Below, in pieces: positions 15,847 to 24,422 of a DNA stretch of 64,000 nt. Location: the NCBI GenBank assembly GCA_951812535.1, contig CATOSK010000007.1:124001-188000 (forward strand), given 5' to 3'. The notes beneath the pieces are model-generated. The model ran no database searches, had not been told where the DNA came from, and saw only the letters and a program-made list of their open reading frames with translations. Position numbers and translations under genes: made by a program. Within the stretch, counting starts at the first letter, position 1. The number at the start of each line of letters is the position of its first letter. The DNA comes from an uncultured Dehalococcoidia bacterium (GTDB lineage: Bacteria; Chloroflexota; Dehalococcoidia; Lucifugimonadales; UBA3495).

Positions 15847-18165
15847 ATGTCCCGCCCAATCCTCCTCGTTCTCACCTGCCTCTGCACCCTGACCCTGCTT
15901 CTCACCGTGGCCTGCGGCGATGAGCCGGCTGCCCAGCCTGCATCGCCTTCTGAGACTTCCGCCCCGGCCGCCCCGGCCGCGGCCCCCGCCTCCACCGGTG
16001 GCGCACCCGCCGCTGCTGCCAGCCAGGCCGCCCCGTCAGAACCGGCCTCCCCTCCGGCGGCTTCCTCCGCCTCTTCCAATGCCCCCGTTTCTCCCCCGGC
16101 CGCCGAGCCCGCCGAAATGCTGAATGTGGTCACCACCAGCAACATCATCGCGGACTGGGTCAGCACCGTCGGACAGGACCGGGTCGATGTCTTCCCCCTC
16201 CTGCCTCCCGACACCGACCCCCACACCTACCACCCCGGAGCCCAGGACGTGGCCAAGGTCGCCGATGCCGACGTGGTTATGACCGTCGGCCTCTCCCTCG
16301 AGGGTGGCTGGCTCCACGACCTGGTGGAAAACGCCGCCCGCGATGAGGAGAGCATCATCGCCCTCGGTGATTCCGTCGACCCCATCGACTTCGTGGAAAT
16401 CTTCGAGGAACACGGCGAGGAAGAGGAAGTTGAGCTTCTCGGACGCCTCCTCGTCGGCGACGGCGAGACCGGTGCCCTCTCCGTCATCGACCTTGAACAC
16501 GGCGACGTCGAGCAGAACGCCTTCGACCTCGGCAGCCGCGCCGGGCGCATCTACGCCACCAGGAGCGGCCGCTTTGCTATCGCGGTTTCCAGCGACGCCA
16601 ATACCGCCCACGTCATCGATGGCGGCGTCTTCCTCGAAGCCCACGGCGATCACTTCGACATGGTCGAGGGCCCAACCCAGTCCCTCGACATAAACCTCGC
16701 CGGCGACCGCCCCGTCCACCTCTACGTAGGCGAGGAATGGTCCACCGTTTTCTACGATGGCTCCGGCGATGTGGTGCTAATCAACGAGCACGAACTGGAG
16801 GAAGAAGGTGCGTCCTACTCGCCTCCCATAATCAACGTGGGTCCCCAGCATGGGGCGGCTGTGCCCTTCCAGGGAGACCTTTTCGCCTTCTCAACCCCCC
16901 ATCCCAACTACGCCTCCGACCCCGTGGAATACCGGCGGCCCATCGGCGCCCACATCCGGGATCTATCCGGCGCCGTGGTGTATAACGCCGCAAATGAATG
17001 CCCCGACCTCCACGGCGACGCCGGCAACGGCCACATGGCCGTCTTCGGCTGCACCGGCGGAGCGCTGGTCGTGGAGGCCCACGACGGCGAGTTCTCCGAC
17101 GATTTCATCGCCGCTCCCGATGGCTCCCCCGAGGACTTCCGCCTGACCACCGTCTGGGGCAGCCCAGGCTCCGACCACTTCTACGCCCTCGGCTCCGCGG
17201 TGGGACTCTACATCGTCGAGCCCGAGGAAGGCGTCATGGAGCAAGTTGTCCCCGTCACCGGCGATCTCCGGCCCATCCAGGTCGCCTACAATGCCGCCGA
17301 AGAGGCCTTGATCGTCGTCATGAGCGACGGCGAAATCCGTATGTACGACACCCACGACGGAGACATCGTCGCCACCAACTCCGGCGCCCTCAACACCCCG
17401 GTGGAGACCGGGTTCTGGGCCCGCCCTCACATCGCCTTCGCCCCCGGCGCAATCTTCGTCACCGACTCTGTGGGCGGACAGGTCCTCCAGCTTGACGACC
17501 ATGACCTGGACATAGTCGACGCCTGGGAAGTCGCCGGCAACCCCGTTAAGATCGCCTTCGTCGGCGTCCTCGGCGAGACCGAGGGCCACGCGGAGGCCGG
17601 CCACGGCCACATGGAAGAAGGAGGCCACGGCCACGGCGAGCTCGACCCCCACTTCTGGTTCGACCCCAGCCGGGTCCAGCAGGCGGTCAACAGCATCGCC
17701 GCTCACCTCTCCGGCGCTGACCCGGCCAACCAGTCCTTCTACCGGGAAAACGCCGCCGCCTACAACCGCCAACTGGAGGAGCTGGACGCTTGGATCCAGC
17801 AGGAAGTCGCCCAGATCCCCGAGGACCATCGCCTCCTGGTCACCTCCCACGACAGCTTCCAGTATTTCGCCGTCCGTTACGATTTTGAGGTCGTCGGCGC
17901 CATCTTCCCCATCAGCACCGAGAATGAGCCCACCGCCCAGGAGTTGGCCGAGCTCATCGAGACGATCGAGCACGAAGGCGCTCCCGCCGTCTTCGCCGAA
18001 AAGTCCCACAGCGACCGCCTCGCCCGCCGTATCTCCGAGGAGACCGGCGCCACTCTCATCGGCGGCCTCTACACCGGATCCCTGGGGGAGCCGGGCGGAG
18101 AGGCCGGCACCTATCTCGACTTCATGCGCTACAACGTCGTAACCATCGTGGAGGCTTTGGGTTAG
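15847..18165 (+). CDS. Zinc ABC transporter substrate-binding lipoprotein with inserted AztD-like propeller
   Basis: 772 residues, more than twice the usual ZnuA/AztC length. N-terminus: lipoprotein signal (TLLLTVAC, lipid Cys 23), then a Pro/Ala/Ser linker to about 90. Zinc-binding-protein lobe 1 runs to about 190 with DPHTYHPG (His 126/129). Residues about 195-575 are a beta-propeller-type domain with AztD-like motifs: LLVGDGETGALSVIDLEHGD, HGDH (266-269), CPDLHG (Cys 385, His 389) and FGC (402). Then a His-rich stretch (HAEAGHGHMEEGGHGHG, from 581) leads into lobe 2 with DPHFW (His 602) and SHDSFQYF (His 668). The insert sits exactly at the His-rich metal loop. In known aztABCD loci AztD is a separate periplasmic zinc chaperone. 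ABC ATPase and permease genes follow immediately. Confidence 0.92.
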   Translation: MSRPILLVLTCLCTLTLLLTVACGDEPAAQPASPSETSAPAAPAAAPASTGGAPAAAASQAAPSEPASPPAASSASSNAPVSPPAAEPAEMLNVVTTSNIIADWVSTVGQDRVDVFPLLPPDTDPHTYHPGAQDVAKVADADVVMTVGLSLEGGWLHDLVENAARDEESIIALGDSVDPIDFVEIFEEHGEEEEVELLGRLLVGDGETGALSVIDLEHGDVEQNAFDLGSRAGRIYATRSGRFAIAVSSDANTAHVIDGGVFLEAHGDHFDMVEGPTQSLDINLAGDRPVHLYVGEEWSTVFYDGSGDVVLINEHELEEEGASYSPPIINVGPQHGAAVPFQGDLFAFSTPHPNYASDPVEYRRPIGAHIRDLSGAVVYNAANECPDLHGDAGNGHMAVFGCTGGALVVEAHDGEFSDDFIAAPDGSPEDFRLTTVWGSPGSDHFYALGSAVGLYIVEPEEGVMEQVVPVTGDLRPIQVAYNAAEEALIVVMSDGEIRMYDTHDGDIVATNSGALNTPVETGFWARPHIAFAPGAIFVTDSVGGQVLQLDDHDLDIVDAWEVAGNPVKIAFVGVLGETEGHAEAGHGHMEEGGHGHGELDPHFWFDPSRVQQAVNSIAAHLSGADPANQSFYRENAAAYNRQLEELDAWIQQEVAQIPEDHRLLVTSHDSFQYFAVRYDFEVVGAIFPISTENEPTAQELAELIETIEHEGAPAVFAEKSHSDRLARRISEETGATLIGGLYTGSLGEPGGEAGTYLDFMRYNVVTIVEALG

Positions 18166-18168
18166 ACC

Positions 18169-18951
18169 ATGATTGGCGAGCCCCCCAATCCATCGTTGGC
18201 CGCGGAAGCCCTCACCGTTGAGCGCGACGGGAACCTCGTCCTGGACAACGTTTCCTTCGCCGCTGGCCCCGGCTGCCTCATGGGAGTCGTGGGCCCCAAC
18301 GGGGCCGGCAAGAGTACCCTCTTCAACGTGATAGTCTCCCTGCTCCCCGCCACCTCCGGCCGCGTCCTCGTCCACGGCAGGCCCATCGGCGAGGCCCGCG
18401 ACCTCGTGGCCTACGTTCCCCAGTACGAGCGCGTCAACTGGCGCCTCCCCATGAGTTCCTGGGACGTGGTCATGCAGGGACGCACCCGCCGCATCGGCTG
18501 GTTCCGCCGCCCCGGCAGGGCGGACAAGGCCGCTACGGAGGATGCCCTGAACAAGGTGGGCATGTTGGACCGCCGTGACTCGCTGGTAACCGAGCTGTCC
18601 GGTGGACAGCGCCAGCGGGTCTTCGTGGCCCGCGCCCTCGCCCAGGGTGCTGACATCCTCCTGCTGGACGAAGCCTTCAGCGGAGTGGACATCGCCTCCC
18701 AGGAGTCCCTGGTCTCCGTGCTCATGGACCTCCGCGACGAGGGCCACACCATCCTCCTGTCCTCCCACGACATCAACCACCTGTCCCACTACTGCGACGA
18801 GTGCCTCTGCATCAACTGTCACGTCTGCGCCTGTGGGGCCCCCAACGACGTCCTGACCGCGGACTTGCTCACCGAGCTTTACGGCCCCTTCGGCGGGGTG
18901 CCTGGCCACGGCCACGGCCTGGCGGGAGACGAACTTGGACATCGTCACTGA
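18169..18951 (+). CDS. Zinc/manganese ABC transporter ATP-binding protein (AztA/ZnuC type)
   Basis: 260 residues. Walker A GPNGAGKST (42-50), signature LSGGQ (143-147), Walker B ILLLDEAFSGVD, and SSHDINHL as switch His: a complete ABC ATPase. It starts 3 bases after the binding-protein stop. Odd features: a six-Cys cluster CDECLCINCHVCACG (Cys 209, 212, 214, 217, 220, 222) after the H-loop, and a C-terminal GHGHGLAGDELGHRH. Relatives usually have hydrophobic or basic residues at the cluster positions. Both could bind metal in the cytoplasm, perhaps as a zinc sensor on the importer; this is inference. Confidence 0.94.
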   Translation: MIGEPPNPSLAAEALTVERDGNLVLDNVSFAAGPGCLMGVVGPNGAGKSTLFNVIVSLLPATSGRVLVHGRPIGEARDLVAYVPQYERVNWRLPMSSWDVVMQGRTRRIGWFRRPGRADKAATEDALNKVGMLDRRDSLVTELSGGQRQRVFVARALAQGADILLLDEAFSGVDIASQESLVSVLMDLRDEGHTILLSSHDINHLSHYCDECLCINCHVCACGAPNDVLTADLLTELYGPFGGVPGHGHGLAGDELGHRH

Positions 18952-19786
18952 GGCCGTCTTTGGCCCCTTCCAGTACGGCTTCATGGTCCGCGCCCTGATC
19001 GTATCGGTGCTGGTCGGAATCATGTGCCCGGTGGTCGGCGTCTACGTCGTCACTCGCGGTCTGGGATTCATGGGCGATGCCCTCGCCCACTCCGTCATGC
19101 CCGGGATGGTCGCCGCCTTCCTCATCGGCGTCAGTCCCTTCGCCGGCGCCATCCCCATGGCCATCATCGTAGCCCTCTGTATCGGATTCCTCGTCCGTCG
19201 CACCGGCATCGGCGAGGACACCTCCGTCGGCATCATCTTCGCCGGCCTCTTCGCCCTGGGCTTGGTGATGCTCAAGGCCATCGGAGGAATCTCCGTCAGC
19301 CTCGAGGACCTCCTCCTCGGCCAGGTCCTCGGCGTTTCCCGGTCCGACGTGCTGGTCACCGGCGGGCTGGCCTTGGCCGTGCTGGCGCTGGTCATCGGCC
19401 TGCACAAGGAGCTGGTGTTCTCCAGCTTCGACCCTGCCGGGGCCTCGGTCATCGGTCTCCCCACTGACAAGCTGGAATACCTGCTGCTCGCCATGCTCGC
19501 CGTTGTGGTCGTCCTGGCTCTTCAGGCCGTTGGCATCGTCCTCGTCATCTCCATGCTCATCACCCCCTCGGCCACCGCTCTGCTCCTGGTCAACAACTTC
19601 CCCCGCGCCATGCTTCTCAGCGTGGTGGTCGGAGTCATCTCCGCCATCGCCGGAATGTACATCTCCTTCTACTACAACCTCCCCTCCGGACCGGTCATGG
19701 CCCTCGTCGCCAGCGCCTGCTTCATCCTCGCCGTCGCCTGGAGGCAGCGCCCGCAGGCCCTCCGCCCCCGGGCCTTCACCACCTGA
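18935..19786 (+). CDS. Zinc/manganese ABC transporter permease (AztB/ZnuB type)
   Basis: 283 residues with eight or nine hydrophobic segments and family landmarks: VVGVYVVTRGLGFMGDALAHSVMPG, RRTGIGEDTSVGIIFAG and ISMLITPSATALLL. It starts at a TTG overlapping the ATPase gene by 17 bases, with GGGAG 7 bases upstream; no ATG is suitably placed. It forms the membrane channel for the metal taken up by the fused binding protein. Confidence 0.93.
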   Translation: MDIVTEAVFGPFQYGFMVRALIVSVLVGIMCPVVGVYVVTRGLGFMGDALAHSVMPGMVAAFLIGVSPFAGAIPMAIIVALCIGFLVRRTGIGEDTSVGIIFAGLFALGLVMLKAIGGISVSLEDLLLGQVLGVSRSDVLVTGGLALAVLALVIGLHKELVFSSFDPAGASVIGLPTDKLEYLLLAMLAVVVVLALQAVGIVLVISMLITPSATALLLVNNFPRAMLLSVVVGVISAIAGMYISFYYNLPSGPVMALVASACFILAVAWRQRPQALRPRAFTT

Positions 19787-19903
19787 CCATTCCAAGCCGC
19801 ACCCGTGGGAAAGTTTGAAGTCCCGTGACACGGACGCTCTTGGCATTGGCGATAGGCCCTGCTCCTCGGGACAGGCTGTACTGGCCCTGCCTCCTCCAGC
19901 CCG

Positions 19904-20341
19904 TTGAGCGGCGCTGCGGCGGAGAAAGTGAAGGCCGAGTTGTCGGATCGCTCCTTCCGCCAGTTTGCCCCCGGACTGGACGGTGATCCCAGGAAGGCGG
20001 TGGTCCTGGACTTCTTCAGCCCGCTCACCCTCTGGGCCCAGTACGCCGAGGCTGACCGCGCCGTGAGCGAGTGGGAGATCGTCTCCGGCGATTACATGGT
20101 CAAAGGCGACCCCGAAGGCTCCCAGGTAACCCTCCGCTTGATCTCCCCGCAGACGTCCCAGACCTTCCCCACCCAATGTCAGGACTGCATCGAAACCGTG
20201 GGCGTCTCCATCTCCATCCGCAACGTCTTCAACCCCGACCGCATCGCCTTCCGGATCAACGACCCCGATGGCGTCCTCCCATCCCCCTTCCCCGTCTTCC
20301 AAAAATGGACCACCTTCTACGAAGACGAAATCCAGCACTAG
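19904..20341 (+). CDS. Hypothetical protein, probable lipoprotein with frameshifted signal peptide
   Basis: 145 residues from a TTG; no recognised family. The open frame extends upstream to a TAG near 19851 and there reads ALLLGTGCTGPASSS, a lipobox-like segment, while the preceding frame offers VTRTLLALAIG from a GTG at 19825. Joined by a one-base shift near 19851 these make a normal lipoprotein signal, so the true gene was probably 19825-20341 and is either frameshifted or misread. The mature part has QCQDCIETVGVSISIRNVFNPD, with a C-x-x-C pair. It lies in the direction of the zinc operon, 38 bases after it, and could be a fourth member. Confidence 0.55.
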   Translation: MSGAAAEKVKAELSDRSFRQFAPGLDGDPRKAVVLDFFSPLTLWAQYAEADRAVSEWEIVSGDYMVKGDPEGSQVTLRLISPQTSQTFPTQCQDCIETVGVSISIRNVFNPDRIAFRINDPDGVLPSPFPVFQKWTTFYEDEIQH

Positions 20342-20387
20342 CCGCTGGCCCCGCCCGTCAGTCCTGTGCACCGCGCCAACTCCCCAT

Positions 20388-20425
20388 ACAGGGGGTTTGG
20401 GGGATTCATCCCCCAACGCGCCCCG
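20388..20425. repeat. REP2 repeat, copy 4
   Basis: Palindromic core GGGGGAT-TC-ATCCCCC between GGGGGTTT and CAACGCGCCCC, very close to the copy at 7221. Confidence 0.75.
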
Positions 20426-20434
20426 TAACCCAAA

Positions 20435-20463
20435 TTGACTCCCCCCACCCCTCCGGGATACAG
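20435..20463 (+). promoter_or_regulatory. Possible promoter of the nucleoside transporter
   Basis: TTGACT (20435-20440), 16-17 base spacer, GATACA. The -35 is good and the -10 weak; the C-rich spacer resembles the promoters at 4181 and 12150. Confidence 0.3.
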
Positions 20464-20500
20464 TCAAACTCCATGCTGAACCATCTGGAAACAACCTGAC

Positions 20501-21757
20501 TTGGCCGTCCTCACTGCCCTACAGCCGCTTCTTGGCCTCGCCCTTCTCATCGGACTGGCTTGGGCCATCAGCGAGCGCCGCCGCTCCTTCCCCTGGCAGA
20601 CCGTCGCCGCCGGACTCGCCCTCCAGCTTGCTCTCGCCCTCCTCCTCCTCAAGCTCCCCGGCTCTCAGTGGGCCTTCGCCTGGATAGCCTACGTCGTCGA
20701 AGCCCTCCTCCGCGCCACCCAGGCCGGCACCACCATGGTCTTCGGATTCCTCGGCGGCGGGCCCATCCCCTACGAGGAGACCGTCCCCGGTGGCTCCTTC
20801 GTCTTCGCCCTCCGCGTCCTGCCCCTCGTAATCCTCGTCAGCGCCCTGTCCGCCGTCCTCTACCACTACCGCATCCTACCCTGGGTGGTCCGAGCCTTCG
20901 CCTGGGTGCTGGGAAAGACCCTCCGCATCAGCGGAGCCTCCAGCTTCGCCCTCTCCGCCAACGTCTTTATCGGAATGGTCGAAGCCCCCCTGCTGGTCCG
21001 TCCCTACCTCGAGCGAATGACCCGCTCCGAGCTCTTCATCGTCATGACCGGAGGCATGGCCACCATCGCCGGAACCGTCTTCGCGGTCTACGCCACCTTC
21101 CTCAAGGACATCATCCCCGACGCTGCTGGACACCTCCTCACCGCCTCCATCATCAGCGCCCCCGCCGCCGTCGTCATCGCCGTCATCATGTCCCCTCCGT
21201 TGGGCGCCGAGGCCGACCAGGTGGTCGATCTTGGAGCCATGTACGAAAACGGCGTCGACGCCCTCACCCGCGGCACCATTGACGGCCTCCGCCTCCTCGC
21301 CTACATCATCGGTATGCTCATCGTCCTCGTCGCCCTCGTCGAGCTTGCCAACATCATCCTCGCGCTGTTCCCCGACGTATACGCCGCCCCTCTGACTGTC
21401 CAGCGCACCCTCGGATGGTGCCTCGCCCCTCTCGTCTGGACCCTCGGCGTCCCCTGGAACGAGGCCGTCACTGCCGGACAGCTCATGGGCACCAAGGTCG
21501 TCCTCAACGAGTTCGTCGCCTACCTCAACCTCGCCAGCCTGCCCGATGGGGCCCTGGGAGACCGCAGCAGACTCATCATGACCTACGCCATCTGCGGCTT
21601 CGCCAACTTCGCCAGCCTCGGCATCATGCTCGGAGGCATTGGCGCCCTCGTCCCCAGCCGCCGCCTCGAAATCGCCCAGCTTGGCCTCAAGTCCGTCCTC
21701 GCCGGCAACATCGCCACCATGATGACCGGCGCCCTCGCCGCCCTCCTCTACTGGTAA
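20501..21757 (+). CDS. NupC/CNT-family concentrative nucleoside transporter
   Basis: 418 residues, near the usual CNT length (about 400). Imports nucleosides with H+ or Na+. Family landmarks: GTTMVFGFLGGGP, GASSFALSANVFIGMVEAPLLVRPYL, MTGGMATIAGTVFAVY, and the C-terminal GTKVVLNEFVAYLNL and TYAICGFANFASLGIMLGG. About ten hydrophobic segments. The start is a TTG at 20501 with only a weak GGAA upstream; no in-frame ATG lies near. Confidence 0.93.
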   Translation: MAVLTALQPLLGLALLIGLAWAISERRRSFPWQTVAAGLALQLALALLLLKLPGSQWAFAWIAYVVEALLRATQAGTTMVFGFLGGGPIPYEETVPGGSFVFALRVLPLVILVSALSAVLYHYRILPWVVRAFAWVLGKTLRISGASSFALSANVFIGMVEAPLLVRPYLERMTRSELFIVMTGGMATIAGTVFAVYATFLKDIIPDAAGHLLTASIISAPAAVVIAVIMSPPLGAEADQVVDLGAMYENGVDALTRGTIDGLRLLAYIIGMLIVLVALVELANIILALFPDVYAAPLTVQRTLGWCLAPLVWTLGVPWNEAVTAGQLMGTKVVLNEFVAYLNLASLPDGALGDRSRLIMTYAICGFANFASLGIMLGGIGALVPSRRLEIAQLGLKSVLAGNIATMMTGALAALLYW

Positions 21758-21825
21758 CCCCCGCTGCCCTGTGAGGAATGGTGGCCGGCCCTCGCCTTTC
21801 CTCCGTCATCCCGCGCAGAGGCTGT

Positions 21826-21861
21826 CCCCGCGTAGGCGGGGGCGGGGACCCAGACCCCGGT
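21826..21861. repeat. REP1 repeat, copy 4
   Basis: CCCCGCGTAGGCGGGG followed by GCGGGGACCCAGACCCCGG. Confidence 0.7.
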
Positions 21862-21921
21862 CAACCCTTCCCCACCAGTGTCCTTTGCTCACTCCCAGGC
21901 CCCGCCCCGACACACCTTCTC

Positions 21922-21956
21922 ACAGGGGGTTTGGGGGATGCATCCCCCAACGTAAT
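21922..21956. repeat. REP2 repeat, copy 5
   Basis: Core GGGGGAT-GC-ATCCCCC between ACAGGGGGTTT and CAACGTAAT. It stands about 65 bases before the HAD gene. Confidence 0.75.
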
Positions 21957-22020
21957 CCCCCTGACCCCCGCAGGCTGGTAACATAAAACCCGCCAGCGCA
22001 ACCCCAACCGGAGAAACAAA

Positions 22021-22713
22021 GTGCTCGATTTCAACCGCTACCAATGGATGAGCTTCGACTGCTACGGGACCATCGTCGACTGGGAAACCGGCATCTCCGA
22101 CGCGGTGGCCGGGCTCTGCGCCCGCCACGGTCTCGGGAAAACCCCTCAGGAAATCCTGGCCCTTTTCGCCGATTCGGAGCCAGAAGTGCAAACGTCGGGA
22201 GAGTTCCTCGACTACCGCCGGGTCCTTCGTGACGTATTGGCGGTCATGGCCCGGCAGCTTGACATCCCCCTGTCCGGAAGTGAAGCTGACGCCCTGTCCA
22301 ACTCCCTGCCCCGTTGGCCCGTCTTTCCCGACGCCGTCGCAGCCCTTCGGACGTTGCAGACCCGATACCGGCTCGCCATCATCTCCAACGTGGACGACGA
22401 CCTTTTCCAGCAAACGCAGGACGCTTTGGGGATCAGTTTCGACGCCGTCGTAACCTCCCTTCAGGCCCGCAGCTACAAGCCCGACCTGTGCAACTTCCAT
22501 CTGGCCCAGGAACGCATGGGCGTCGAAAGCGTAAATTGGCTCCACATCGGCGAGAGCCTCTACCACGACATCGGTCCGGCGAACCTGCTGGGACTCGACA
22601 GCGTATGGGTGAATCGCCCCGGCCGGGGCGGCGGAACGCGCCCCACCAATGCCGTTCCCTCCCTGGTGGTGCCCGGTCTCGCCGAGCTCGCCGCGATGGC
22701 AGTCCCGTCCTAA
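22021..22713 (+). CDS. HAD-superfamily hydrolase, haloacid-dehalogenase type II-like
   Basis: 230 residues with all four HAD motifs: FDCYGTIVDW (nucleophile Asp), IISNVDDD, RSYKPDL (Lys) and LHIGESLYHDIGPANLLG. The FDCYGTxxDW start is typical of 2-haloacid dehalogenase-like proteins, but phosphatase activity is equally possible. GTG start at 22021 with GGAG 8 bases upstream. Confidence 0.9.
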   Translation: MLDFNRYQWMSFDCYGTIVDWETGISDAVAGLCARHGLGKTPQEILALFADSEPEVQTSGEFLDYRRVLRDVLAVMARQLDIPLSGSEADALSNSLPRWPVFPDAVAALRTLQTRYRLAIISNVDDDLFQQTQDALGISFDAVVTSLQARSYKPDLCNFHLAQERMGVESVNWLHIGESLYHDIGPANLLGLDSVWVNRPGRGGGTRPTNAVPSLVVPGLAELAAMAVPS

Positions 22714-22730
22714 GCTGGACTTTGTACGTT

Positions 22731-23491
22731 CAAGCGGCGTAGGCGAGGGAATCGATAAGCCGGGAATGCAAATCGGGAACGGGTTTTTCCCGCTCGTCGT
22801 CTGACACCGACATTGAAAAACTCTCCGATGCCAACCACAGGCGACGTCGCACCAAGGCGCTGGCATCCACAAAGGTGGGCGTCGGCTTGGCGTACCGAAC
22901 AGCAGTTCGCTGGATGATCGGGCGGCGTTCCTGCAATGCGTGAGCGGTCAAGGCAATTCAGGAAAACAAACCCATCAGGATGGGCGAAGTGCGGGCGATG
23001 GCGCGGTCAAACCACTGGCGCTTAGTCTCTACTCCCAGGTGAGCCCGCACCCCTTGGAATGTCACCTCCAGTTGCCAGCGCAGCACGAATCACTCCAAAA
23101 TCTGCGCCGGAGCCACCTCCTCATTCGTGTAGAAGGGAGCCTGGGTGTCCAGTTCGCCCTTGGGTCTCGGATCAAGACCCAGCGGATGGCCACCGTAGGC
23201 TTGCCCCAGCGATACCAGACAGCCGTTTGAGAAGCAAGTTCCAAGGTTCTGGTGGTCCCCGTCGTACCAGGTCACTGGCGAGGGGACCCACGAAAGATCA
23301 GGTAGGTCGAGGAGTTGTTTCAGCGCGGGCCCTTCACCCGGGACTCGGCCACTGCCTTCTTCACCCTTGTCTCCGCTAGCTAAGAGCGGGGATCCGTCAT
23401 CCTGACCTCCAACAAGGGCTTCGGTGAGTGGGGCGAACTCCTGGGAAACATCGTCATCGCGTCGGCTATTCTGGGCCGGCTGCTGCACCAC
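22731..23491 (-). pseudogene. Decayed DDE transposase (IS4/IS701-like)
   Basis: Fragments in changing minus-strand frames, in order: YDGDHQNL, ASQTAVWYRWGKPTVAIRWVLIRDP, TNEEVAPAQILE-stop-FVLRWQLEVTFQGVRAHLG, then TKRQWFDRAIARTSPILMG, LFS-stop-IALTAHALQ, and finally PTFVDASALVRRRLW with LIDSLAYAA. These are the catalytic and C-terminal parts of a DDE transposase. Two in-frame TGAs stand where Trp is expected, and at least two frameshifts are present; the N-terminus is lost. Confidence 0.8.
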
Positions 23492-23634
23492 AGCCAGGTC
23501 CTGAACATCCGGGGAAAAGGCTACAGGCTCAGGGAGAAACGGCAGGCGGATCTATTTCCTGTTCAGCAACACCTTCAATGCACACAGGAAACCGTGCTCA
23601 TGACCCCAGTAACGGACGGAATCGCAGCGCAATA
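23393..23634 (+). pseudogene. 3' remnant of an IS21-family istB (ATP-binding helper)
   Basis: Reads SVILTSNKGFGEWGELLGN, IVIASAILGRLLHHSQV, then NIRGKGYRLREKRQ, the C-terminal signature of IstB (the Sensor-1-like TSN, then RLLHH). The N-terminal AAA+ part with Walker motifs is missing. It abuts the minus-strand transposase remnant. Confidence 0.85.
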
Positions 23635-23669
23635 AGCAACGGACATTTTCCCAGGGCAACTGAAAGGAG

Positions 23670-23733
23670 GTGGGTCAATTTTAGGTTGGCGAAATTTAGC
23701 GCCAACGACAAGTGGGTCAATTTTAAGTTGGCG
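23670..23733 (+). repeat. IS21-type terminal repeats (two copies)
   Basis: A 22-base unit beginning GTGGGTCAATTTTA and ending GTTGGCG occurs at 23670-23691 and 23712-23733 (one difference), 42 bases apart. Multiple short repeats at the end are normal for IS21 elements, and these follow the istB remnant as expected for its right end. Confidence 0.75.
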
Positions 23734-23840
23734 TTGGTCCCTTCGATGCATCCGTGGTCGCGCCATCACCTCACCTCCCTATTCCTTCCTTCTTCTGGCT
23801 AACCCTGACTCATCCCATTACCAACACATGCCGGGAATAC

Positions 23841-24422
23841 CGTCAGTGGCTGGGCCTCGGCGAACACCCTGACCTTGGGGCAGGTGAAGACGGAGGAGAA
23901 ATCAAACGAGATCACGGCCATTCCCCAGCTACTGGAATTGCTGGAACTGAGCAGGTGCCCCATGCCTACGCCACCACTATCAACAAGGAGCATGGGCGGA
24001 TTGAAAGGCGGGAGTGCTGGGCGATCAGAGACCCGGTCTGCCTGGAGTATCTGAGCACCGGCAAGGACTGGACGGGACTGGGGTCAGTGGCCAAGGTAAC
24101 CTGCTGCCGTGAGACGGACACAGGGGTTGCGGTGCACTCCCGGTATCGCATCAGCAGCTTGGCAGGTTCGGTTGAGCAGTGTCTGAGGGCAGCGTGGGCC
24201 CACTGGAGCATCGAAAACTCGCTGCACGGGAGCCTGGATATAACGTGTCGGGAGGACCAGAGCCGGATGCGCCTGGACCACAGGCCCCAGAACATGGCAA
24301 CCCTGAGGTAGATAGCCCACAACCTGCTGAAGCGGGAAGCCAGCCTGAAAGTAGGCATCTAGGGCAAACGTCCGCAGGCCGGCTGGAGGGACGATTACCT
24401 CCTCAGAGTCCTGCTCAGTTAA
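23841..24422 (+). pseudogene. Decayed ISAs1-family transposase
   Basis: Reads VSGWASANTLTLGQV, then KTEEKSNEITAIPQLLELLEL; after a deletion and frame change come HGRIERRECWAI, YRISSLAG, HWSIENSLHGSLDITCRED and NLLKREASLKVGI, ending in DDYLLRVLLS. This is the ISAs1 (H-repeat) order with the central part and N-terminus missing and two in-frame TAGs near the end. Confidence 0.85.

Noticed and set aside
16963-19023. 686-residue open frame on the minus strand
   Set aside because: Antisense to the zinc operon, whose three genes are clear; caused by high GC.
18869-20494. 541-residue minus-strand frame
   Set aside because: Antisense to the zinc permease; Asp/Gly/Glu-rich low-complexity translation without any domain.
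7221-21956. CRISPR array
   Set aside because: The repeats are kilobases apart with genes between them; no regular spacers and no cas genes.
22731-23100. In-frame TGAs in the transposase remnant as selenocysteine
   Set aside because: They stand at expected Trp positions in a gene with several frameshifts and lost ends, so they are decay.
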